Shown here one piece after another: positions 1 through 5,668 of a stretch of DNA of 11,833 nt. The notes below the pieces were generated by a model. That model had not been told where the DNA came from. It was given only the letters and a program-made list of their open reading frames with translations, and searched no databases. The DNA is from Alistipes sp. UBA943 (lineage in GTDB: Bacteria; Bacteroidota; Bacteroidia; Bacteroidales; Rikenellaceae), in NCBI GenBank assembly GCA_002293345.1, contig DBDB01000053.1, positions 1 to 11,833 of the forward strand. Reading direction: 5' to 3'. Each line of letters begins with the position of its first letter. The stretch's first letter is position 1. The position numbers were made by a program, and so were the translations under genes.

Positions 1-659
1 CAGCAATGCCTGCGTTCGGGATAATCCACCGACTGCCCCCCCCAACTCTCCACCATCCCGGCCAACACGTACGGGAACTCGGCCCCGCCGATCCCCTTTT
101 TGGGGAATACCTTGGCGTAGTGGCACCCGATATGATCCACCACCTGTAGCGGCTCCCCCGTCCGGGCATTCACCAACCGCCGCACCGCCTTGGCCGCGAT
201 CTTCTCCCGCACGTGGAACATCAGATCGGAGGTGTGCACCAAATTCCGGGGCTTTTGGAACTCCCGCCCGGTGGCCTTGAACAGGTTCTCTCTCGCTTTC
301 TCTTCCAGCTCGGGGAAGTGGTGCCACATATCCAACACCTCTGAGTACAACCCGAACGAGGTGATGCACGAGGCCACGTAATTCCGATACCCCGCCTCGG
401 TCATCAGCGCGAACTGCCGCGCCACCACTGCCATGGTGGTATCCAACGGCACCACATCCGAATGGTACCCGATCCCGGTGCAGGTGGTATGCCGCGGGTC
501 CTCGTAGATATCCATCCCCAGGTCGCGCCGCAGGATATCCAAAAAGGCCCGCTCGGAACCCGGAAAAAAGTTCTGCCGGATGCAACTGCGCGCGTAATAG
601 TAATGGTCGTCGGCGATCTCTTTGGAGTACTCCTGCCAGTTGGAAAATCTGGATCTCAT
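1..659 (-). CDS. hdrB: HdrB-like heterodisulfide reductase subunit B (C-terminus off the left edge)
   Basis: 219 complete codons are visible; the 3' end is cut by the window edge. Translated from ATG at 659, the protein has the CCG-domain layout of heterodisulfide reductase subunit B. The second CCG domain shows HIGCHYAK (Cys179) and ends at the window edge in RRHCC (Cys219 and the start of Cys220), the usual lead-in to CCG. In the first domain Cys26, Cys60 and Cys98 are present, but the expected CCG reads CTG (60-62) and the CxxC reads CITS (98-101), so it is degenerate. HdrB subunits carry non-cubane 4Fe-4S clusters and exchange electrons with thiol/disulfide or other redox partners in the cytoplasm. 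The gene starts 14 bp after the hdrC stop, so the two are cotranscribed. Bacteroidota do not make coenzyme M or B, so the true substrate is unknown. HdrA may lie beyond the edge (inference). Confidence 0.88.
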   Translation of the reverse strand, partial: MRSRFSNWQEYSKEIADDHYYYARSCIRQNFFPGSERAFLDILRRDLGMDIYEDPRHTTCTGIGYHSDVVPLDTTMAVVARQFALMTEAGYRNYVASCITSFGLYSEVLDMWHHFPELEEKARENLFKATGREFQKPRNLVHTSDLMFHVREKIAAKAVRRLVNARTGEPLQVVDHIGCHYAKVFPKKGIGGAEFPYVLAGMVESWGGQSVDYPERRHC

Positions 660-673
660 CTGCTGGGTGGGGG

Positions 674-1366
674 TTACAAGGTGTGGGCGCCGCTGTTGTG
701 CGTATAGACGTAGGTCATGTATTCCTCTTCGGAAAGGCCCAGTTCACTGGCCTTTTTCAAGGAGTGCTCGCGGATGTTATCCAAAAAAGCAGTCCCGCCG
801 CTCACGTCGAATATCCGGCGGAACTCCTCCAAACTATCCGGGTCGATCGCCCGCACAGGGCCCGGCCCCGGTTTCATGTAGTTGTCGGTGAATCGGCCAT
901 ACACCTCGGTGTCGTTCTCGTGTATCCACTTCCACACGGGGCCCTGCTCGGGGTGCATCGCGGGGCTGATGGCCCGGGGCAAGATACAATACCCGAACCC
1001 CTTCATATTACCCCCCAACACCCGTCCCAGCGCATACTGCTGACGCCCCTTCTCCGAAGCGGTAAAAAAGCCGTACTTCTGAGACAACTTCCGCAGGGCC
1101 TGGATGATATACGCAGGCGTATTCCCCCGTGGGCAACGCGGCCTACACGACATACACTCGCCGCAATACCAGATCGTTTCGGATTTCAGGAGCTCCTCGA
1201 TGGCGTCGTTGTCGCGCGACTGAACGATACAGACAATTTTACGTGGATCGTAATCATAGAACTCCGCCGCGGGGCACACGCCCGTACACACGCCGCAATT
1301 CATGCACGAGTGGAGTCCCTCCTGCATCCGCACGTCCTCCATCAGTAGGTCGAAATAGTTCTTCAC
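674..1366 (-). CDS. hdrC: HdrC-like 4Fe-4S dicluster protein
   Basis: A 230 aa soluble iron-sulfur protein. Two classical 4Fe-4S motifs are visible: Cys21-x2-Cys24-x2-Cys27-x3-Cys31 followed by Pro, and Cys68-x2-Cys71-x2-Cys74-x3-Cys78 followed by Pro. This is the HdrC arrangement, in which the two cubane clusters wire electrons between HdrA and the catalytic HdrB. The C-terminal 130 residues are helical-looking and lack further cysteine motifs. hdrB follows directly, supporting an HdrCB module. The start at 1366 is GTG; an ATG at residue 9 (1342) is an alternative and would keep both cluster motifs. An exact TAnnTTTG element lies immediately upstream of the GTG, which makes the downstream ATG worth considering. 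The physiological electron donor and acceptor cannot be read from the sequence. Confidence 0.88.
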   Translation of the reverse strand: MKNYFDLLMEDVRMQEGLHSCMNCGVCTGVCPAAEFYDYDPRKIVCIVQSRDNDAIEELLKSETIWYCGECMSCRPRCPRGNTPAYIIQALRKLSQKYGFFTASEKGRQQYALGRVLGGNMKGFGYCILPRAISPAMHPEQGPVWKWIHENDTEVYGRFTDNYMKPGPGPVRAIDPDSLEEFRRIFDVSGGTAFLDNIREHSLKKASELGLSEEEYMTYVYTHNSGAHTL

Positions 1367-1413
1367 GGTACAAAAATACCGCGAACTATCGAGAGTTCAG
1401 GTAGTACAAATAC
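1367..1413 (-). promoter_or_regulatory. Spacer between folA and hdrC with a -7-like box and nested inverted repeats
   Basis: On the minus strand, TATTTTTG (1378-1371) matches the Bacteroidota -7 consensus TAnnTTTG exactly. A TTTG at 1410-1407 is present, but 28 bp separate the two, longer than the usual 19-21. The spacer also holds three inverted repeats: GGTA(6)TACC at 1367-1380, GAACT(6)AGTTC at 1383-1398, and GGTA(7)TACC at 1400-1414. The outer two are near-copies of each other. This would fit an operator or a folded leader controlling hdrCB separately from folA. Activity is inferred. Confidence 0.4.
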
Positions 1414-1902
1414 CTATTTTACACGTCGATACTCCTCGAACACGAAGGGATGGGGGAACACGGAGCCACGTTCGTGACGCTCCTCGGAGACGAGCTTCCA
1501 CTCGGCCGGATCCCATGCGGGGAAGCACGTGTCACCCTCATAATCATGCAACACCCGCGTCAGATAGAACTTGTCGGCGATCGGCAACGCCTGCGCATAG
1601 ATCTGTGCCCCGCCGATAATGAAGATCTCCTCCGGGACTGTGGAAAATAACCCGATTGCTTCTTCGAGCGAATGCACCGTTTCCGCCCCGTCGAAACTCC
1701 CGTCTCCCCGCGTGATGACGACATTTCGGCGATTGGGCAGTGCGCGACCGAGCGACTCGAACGTTTTGCGACCCATGATGACAGGATGCCCCGTGGTGAT
1801 GCGTTTGAAGTGTTGCAGGTCTTCGGAGATGTGCCACAGGAGTCTGTTCTCTCCGCCAATCACATTATTTTGGGCCACTGCCACTATAATAGAGATACTC
1901 AT
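1414..1902 (-). CDS. folA: Dihydrofolate reductase
   Basis: A 162 aa protein of normal DHFR size. It reduces dihydrofolate to tetrahydrofolate with NADPH in the cytoplasm, regenerating the cofactor consumed by ThyA. Visible family signatures are SIIVAVAQNNVIG near the N-terminus, the LLWHISEDLQHFK segment carrying the substrate-binding acidic residue after LLWH, GHPVIMGRKTFESLG for NADPH binding, and the IIGGAQIY loop. The start is taken as ATG at 1902, giving MSISIIVAV and a 2 bp gap from the thyA stop. A TTG at 1908 would add two residues and overlap thyA by 4 bp, but is less usual. The gene lies directly behind thyA, a common pairing that keeps the dTMP cycle together. Confidence 0.96.
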   Translation of the reverse strand: MSISIIVAVAQNNVIGGENRLLWHISEDLQHFKRITTGHPVIMGRKTFESLGRALPNRRNVVITRGDGSFDGAETVHSLEEAIGLFSTVPEEIFIIGGAQIYAQALPIADKFYLTRVLHDYEGDTCFPAWDPAEWKLVSEERHERGSVFPHPFVFEEYRRVK

Positions 1903-1904
1903 AA

Positions 1905-2744
1905 TCAAAAAGACATTGGGGCTTTAATAGCGGGGTAAGGATCATAACCGGTGAGCGTAAAATCCTCGTACGAGTAGTCGAAAATCGACGCGACGTCGGG
2001 ATTCAACTTCATTGTGGGGAGGGGTCGGGGCTCACGGGATAGTTGTTCATCTACCTGTGTGAGGTGATTGAGGTATAGATGGGCATCGCCGAGGGTGTGG
2101 ATAAATTCACCGGGTTGCAGACCGGTTTGTTGCGCGACCATCATCGTGAGGAGCGCGTACGAGGCGATATTGAACGGCACACCGAGGAACGTGTCCGCCG
2201 AACGTTGATAGAGTTGACACGACAGCCGTCCGTCCGCCACGTAGAACTGGAACATCACGTGACACGGCGGCAGTGCCATCTCGTCGATCTGTGCCACATT
2301 CCATGCCGACACGATCATGCGCCTCGAATCCGGATTTTTGCGAATCGTTTCGAGCACTTGCGCGATCTGATCGACGGACGAACCGTCGGGCTTCGGCCAA
2401 CTGCGCCACTGGTAACCGTACACGGGCCCCAGATCTCCTTCCCGAAATCCGGCAGGAAATCCCCGTGCTTCGAGTTCCGCCCGGTATCGCGACGCATCGT
2501 TATCCCAAATATGCACGCCATTCTCGACGAGATATTGCGTATTCGTATCGCCACGCAGGAACCACAGCAGTTCATGGATCACGCCTTTCAAGAACACTTT
2601 CTTGGTCGTCAGGAGCGGGAATCCGTTTTGCATGTCGAACCTCATCTGGTGACCGAACACACTCCGCGTACCGGTACCGGTACGGTCGGTTTTCACAACA
2701 CCATGCTCCTTGATATGTCGCAATAAGTCTAAATAAACTCGCAT
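1905..2744 (-). CDS. thyA: Thymidylate synthase
   Basis: A 279 aa ThyA-type thymidylate synthase, slightly longer than the 264 aa E. coli enzyme. It methylates dUMP to dTMP using methylene-tetrahydrofolate as carbon donor and reductant, releasing dihydrofolate. The nucleophile is Cys161 in ALPPCHVMFQFYV. Other signatures are the dUMP phosphate-binding RTGTGT loop (21-26), LLWFLRGDTN, the QRSADTFLGVPFNIASYA segment, and HLYLNH. The start overlaps the 3' end of lpxH by 16 bp, and folA begins 2 bp after the stop, so translation is probably coupled along the operon. There is no sign of truncation. Confidence 0.97.
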   Translation of the reverse strand: MRVYLDLLRHIKEHGVVKTDRTGTGTRSVFGHQMRFDMQNGFPLLTTKKVFLKGVIHELLWFLRGDTNTQYLVENGVHIWDNDASRYRAELEARGFPAGFREGDLGPVYGYQWRSWPKPDGSSVDQIAQVLETIRKNPDSRRMIVSAWNVAQIDEMALPPCHVMFQFYVADGRLSCQLYQRSADTFLGVPFNIASYALLTMMVAQQTGLQPGEFIHTLGDAHLYLNHLTQVDEQLSREPRPLPTMKLNPDVASIFDYSYEDFTLTGYDPYPAIKAPMSF

Positions 2745-3412
2745 AGTTTCAACTCTCCTTTATCGTTCATGGTGGCATAAGCGGGACACTTATCCCAATC
2801 GCCGAGGAAGACGACACTCTCTTTTTGATACGGTATGTGGAGGTGTCCGAACACGGCACAATCGACGTTGTGGCTTCGTGCGTATTCGACGAACGGCTCT
2901 ATGGGCAGATCCCGTCGGGGTTTATCGCGCGACTTGTCGCTCCACCAGAGTCCGAACCGCATCGCGGTATCGGGATGCACGAGACGCGAGAACCACGCAT
3001 GGGCTCTTTTTGAGCGAAAGAACCGGTTGAGTATCCGTACTTTGCGTCCCTCACGGGCGATGTCGTCGCCATGCGCCAACAGCACGCGTTTCCCCGCCAT
3101 TTCCATGATTTGCGGCGAGGTATATATCTCGAAACCACACTCGGCGGCGAGGTATTCGCGTACCCACAGGTCATGATTTCCGGCGAGGAAGATGATACGC
3201 ACGCCCCGATCGGCCAGCGATGCGAGTTTGCCCAACACCCTGATGGAGGTTTTCGGAATGACGCGCCGCCACTCGAACCAGAAATCGAACAGGTCGCCGA
3301 GTATATAAATCGCCTCGGCATCTCGGGAGACCTCGTCGAGCCACCGTAGGAATCGTTGCTCGACTTCCGGTGAACCGGTACGCAAATGTATGTCAGAGGT
3401 GAAATAGATCAT
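2729..3412 (-). CDS. lpxH: UDP-2,3-diacylglucosamine diphosphatase (LpxH family)
   Basis: A 227 aa calcineurin-like metallophosphoesterase. LpxH hydrolyses UDP-2,3-diacylglucosamine to lipid X and UMP, the fourth step of lipid A synthesis, at the cytoplasmic face of the inner membrane. The full dimetal motif set is present: Asp7-x-His9, GDLFDFW (Asp40), GNHD (78-81), HGDD (His114) and GHLH (His190, His192). The length fits LpxH (about 240 aa), and GDLFDFWFEW is typical of the family. It begins 9 bp after the DUF4290 stop, with a purine-rich GGATGGAGA just before the ATG. The other reading is a generic metallophosphatase, but the motifs and a Gram-negative genome carrying lptD make LpxH the best call. 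Confidence 0.9.
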   Translation of the reverse strand: MIYFTSDIHLRTGSPEVEQRFLRWLDEVSRDAEAIYILGDLFDFWFEWRRVIPKTSIRVLGKLASLADRGVRIIFLAGNHDLWVREYLAAECGFEIYTSPQIMEMAGKRVLLAHGDDIAREGRKVRILNRFFRSKRAHAWFSRLVHPDTAMRFGLWWSDKSRDKPRRDLPIEPFVEYARSHNVDCAVFGHLHIPYQKESVVFLGDWDKCPAYATMNDKGELKLCEFI

Positions 3413-3421
3413 TCTCCATCC

Positions 3422-4087
3422 TTACTTGTGCTTGTGGAAGAACTTTTTGTGGGTGTTATTATGACTGTTGTGACTATTTTTTTGTGCGTTCTTCTGTTTT
3501 TTACCGTTCGGGTTATTGGGTTTGGAGTCCGTTTTGTACTCGCTTCGCAGCGATGAGAGCGTCGCTTCGTCGAGACTCAACGCATTGTCGGAAAGCCGTT
3601 TGATGTCGCGAATAATCACTTCGTTGGACGGGTGTTCATGGTTGTACTCGTAGCTTTTCGTACGCATGTAGCGTGCCAGGTTGTCGATCGTGTTCGACAC
3701 GGCTGTCGAATCCTTCTCCTCTTTGAGTCCTTGGATGATCCGTTGGAGGTACTTGCCATAGTGCTTGTAGACGATCCTTCCGGTGGAATAGGGGAGGCGC
3801 TGTGGGCGTGCGGTCAACTCGTCACGCGTGGGTTGCGGATAGGGCGAATCGACATCGAGTTGGAAGTTCGACATGATGAACATGTGATCCCACAGTTTGT
3901 GCGTAAAGTCGGCCGTATCCCGCAGCAAGGGGTTGAGGTTGCCCATGACGGCGATCACGGCACGCGCCTGTTTATTCCGTTCGGCACGGTTCTCGATCCC
4001 GGCCAGCGAATCGACCATCTCCTGGATGTGGCGTCCGTACTCGGGGAGGTGGAGTTTGCGTCGTGTGTAATTGTAATTTTTAAGCAT
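3422..4087 (-). CDS. DUF4290 domain protein
   Basis: A 221 aa cytoplasmic protein of the Bacteroidota-specific DUF4290 family; its function is unknown. The start is set at ATG 4087, giving MLKNYNYTRRKLHLPEYGRH, which matches the usual DUF4290 beginning. The open frame runs further upstream to a TTG at 4180, but those 31 residues look like translated AT-rich promoter DNA. Residues 1-185 are mostly charged helices. The last 35 residues are a low-complexity tail rich in Lys, Asn and His (ending NTHKKFFHKHK), suggestive of nucleic-acid or metal contact but not proof of it. It is the first gene of the lpxH-thyA-folA run, with a 9 bp gap to lpxH. Confidence 0.85.
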   Translation of the reverse strand: MLKNYNYTRRKLHLPEYGRHIQEMVDSLAGIENRAERNKQARAVIAVMGNLNPLLRDTADFTHKLWDHMFIMSNFQLDVDSPYPQPTRDELTARPQRLPYSTGRIVYKHYGKYLQRIIQGLKEEKDSTAVSNTIDNLARYMRTKSYEYNHEHPSNEVIIRDIKRLSDNALSLDEATLSSLRSEYKTDSKPNNPNGKKQKNAQKNSHNSHNNTHKKFFHKHK

Positions 4088-4277
4088 TCGTGTTGATGGT
4101 ATGGTTGTTGTGACGTTTATTGATATCAGTACGGATAGGATAAATGGGCAGGAAGATGTAACAAAAAGTCTAAGTTGCAATATAATACAAGAAAAATTTG
4201 TAAAATTATTTGGATTGGGTGTTTAAGAGCCGTAACTTTACGTAGCAAAATTAGAAAAAAATTTCTGAAACACGAGC
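4088..4277. promoter_or_regulatory. AT-rich divergent intergenic region with a plus-strand promoter candidate
   Basis: A 190 bp AT-rich region separates the two divergent transcription units. On the plus strand, TTTG at 4209-4212 and TAACTTTA at 4233-4240 are 20 bp apart. That is the Bacteroidota -33/-7 geometry, with one mismatch in the TAnnTTTG box. The pair would give a leader of about 30 nt before the sigma-54 activator at 4278. On the minus strand I see AT-rich sequence but no clean TAnnTTTG for the DUF4290 operon. No gene is supported here. Confidence 0.45.
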
Positions 4278-5435
4278 ATGGCAAAGGTTTTAATCATAGT
4301 TATGTCGAGTCGGATTCGCAACCAGTTGCGCGAGCGATTGGAGCATGAAGGTATCACGAGCGAGAACGCTACTAACGACACGCATGCGGTTGAGTTATGC
4401 AGCGAACTGCCATTCGACGTGATTATCACCGAGAACGAGGCGGGCTTACCCTCGATCGACATACCTTTTATCGTCATTTCCGAGGATCCGACGGTCGAGT
4501 CGGTGATCCGCGCGCTTCGAAGCGGTGCGACGAACTACCTTCCGGCACCTGTGGACATGAACCTGCTGTTGACCGACATTCGCAAGATCGTCGAGCAAGC
4601 GGAGGCACCCCCGTTGGCAAAAGCCCCCTCGGGCAAAGCCCCGTCCGCCTCTCCCGCACGCCGCCGCACGAAGGATGTGTCCCAGCCTGCGAACCGAATC
4701 ATCGGCGAATCGGACCAGATCAAACACCTGATGCGCTTGATCGACAAGGTGGCCAATAACGACACCCGTGTCCTGATCACGGGTGAGAACGGCACGGGTA
4801 AGGAGCTCGTCGCACGTCACCTGCATGCCAAGAGCGCCCGTTGCGGAGGCCCGTTCGTGGAGGTAAACTGTGCCGCGATTCCTTCGGAGTTGATCGAGAG
4901 CGAGTTGTTCGGTCACGAGAAGGGTGCCTTCACTTCGGCACACAAGGACAAGAAAGGTAAATTCGAGTTGGCACACGGCGGTACGTTGTTCATGGACGAG
5001 ATCGGCGACATGTCGCTTTCGGCGCAGGCGAAGGTACTCCGTGCCCTGCAGGAGCGCAAGATCGGACGTGTCGGTGGCGATAAGGACATCGACGTGGACG
5101 TACGTATCATCGCCGCGACGAACAAGGACCTGCGTGAGGAGATCGCCAAGGGTAATTTCCGTGAGGATTTATTCCACCGCCTGGCGGTGATCATGATCAA
5201 CGTGCCGCCGTTGCGTGAACATCCGAGTGACATTGCGCTATTGGTGGATCATTTCATCGGTGTGGCGTGCGACGAGAATCGCATGTCGAACAAGCAGATC
5301 CATTCTGCGGCGATCGAGGAGTTAAGTACGCGTCGTTGGTCTGGCAACATCCGCGAGCTACGCAACGTGGTGGAACGCTTGGTTGTACTGAGCGATGGCG
5401 ACATCACGATTGACGACGTTCATCTCTATTGCTGA
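4278..5435 (+). CDS. Sigma-54 activator (NtrC family) with a degenerate receiver and no Fis domain
   Basis: A 385 aa cytoplasmic AAA+ activator of RpoN-dependent transcription. Residues 1-107 fold like a receiver but lack its chemistry: the acidic pair is replaced (LIIVMSS, 5-11), the phospho-acceptor position aligns to Glu52 in DVIITE, the conserved Lys is Ala90 in YLPAPVD, and the segment between strands 3 and 4 is about 12 residues short. A Pro/Ala/Lys-rich linker covers 108-137. The AAA+ domain (138-385) is intact: Walker A GENGTGKE (169-176), GAFTSA (216-221) in place of GAFTGA, Walker B TLFMDE (236-241), the arginine-finger segment FREDLFHRL (294-302) and sensor II WSGNIREL (354-361). 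The protein stops right after the AAA+ lid, so the usual Fis helix-turn-helix is missing. No sensor kinase is adjacent. Target genes are unknown. Confidence 0.92.
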   Translation: MAKVLIIVMSSRIRNQLRERLEHEGITSENATNDTHAVELCSELPFDVIITENEAGLPSIDIPFIVISEDPTVESVIRALRSGATNYLPAPVDMNLLLTDIRKIVEQAEAPPLAKAPSGKAPSASPARRRTKDVSQPANRIIGESDQIKHLMRLIDKVANNDTRVLITGENGTGKELVARHLHAKSARCGGPFVEVNCAAIPSELIESELFGHEKGAFTSAHKDKKGKFELAHGGTLFMDEIGDMSLSAQAKVLRALQERKIGRVGGDKDIDVDVRIIAATNKDLREEIAKGNFREDLFHRLAVIMINVPPLREHPSDIALLVDHFIGVACDENRMSNKQIHSAAIEELSTRRWSGNIRELRNVVERLVVLSDGDITIDDVHLYC

Positions 5436-5668
5436 CGCACAAGAAGTTCCCTTGTCCCACCCTACATTAGATCTTTATACAGCGGAGGGAGTAGGCGTAG
5501 CTGACGCGACTGGTAGCCGTACCGAATCCCGGGGAATAGATGTTTAACCTGTGCGCCTCTGTGGTGGAATTCAGCGACATCTGACAGGACCAATAGAGTC
5601 CACTAACAGTCTGATAGTCCAGATGACCATCGGAGTAGCTACGGAACCCCGGCACGGGGAGGAGAAGG
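5436..5668. other. Convergent intergenic gap
   Basis: A 233 bp gap lies between the ends of the sigma-54 activator and the methyltransferase. Most of it (5467-5667) is the FISUMP remnant listed separately. The first 31 bp hold only a weak ACAAG/CTTGT hairpin at 5439-5455 with no T-tract, so I see no convincing terminator for either convergent unit. Confidence 0.6.
5467..5667 (-). pseudogene. C-terminal remnant of a FISUMP-domain (TIGR02145-like) surface protein
   Basis: About 66 codons read on the minus strand, from LLLPVPGFRSYSDG through SGLYWSCQ to RVSYAYSLRCIKI and a TAA stop at 5467. The order of motifs (LLLP..GFRSYSDG, G-YWS, an Ala-x-x-Leu strand, and a final SLRC) is that of the C-terminal half of FISUMP domains, found in secreted or lipoprotein-type Bacteroidota proteins. 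There is no signal peptide or N-terminal half. Upstream the frame meets a TGA at 5676 inside the methyltransferase gene, and the only internal start is a GTG at 5655. It therefore looks like a leftover 3' end rather than a working gene. It could instead be a silent cassette or a short expressed peptide, which I think less likely. The family call rests on motif memory, not a search. Confidence 0.6.

Noticed and set aside
683..1348. 221-codon plus-strand frame opposite hdrC
   Set aside because: It mirrors hdrC, whose iron-sulfur motifs are unmistakable; the antisense translation has no family features.
1903..1908. TTG start for folA at 1908
   Set aside because: ATG at 1902 gives the normal DHFR N-terminus and a 2 bp gap to thyA.
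2079..2726. 215-codon plus-strand frame opposite thyA
   Set aside because: Antisense shadow of a clear thymidylate synthase.
4088..4180. N-terminal extension of the DUF4290 protein from TTG 4180
   Set aside because: DUF4290 proteins normally begin at the MLKNYNYTRRKL-like segment; the extension is translated AT-rich promoter DNA.
5439..5455. ACAAG/CTTGT hairpin after the sigma-54 activator as a terminator
   Set aside because: Only five base pairs and no following T-tract.
5467..5667. FISUMP fragment as part of a diversity-generating retroelement
   Set aside because: No reverse transcriptase, no accessory gene and no second near-copy repeat is visible in the window.
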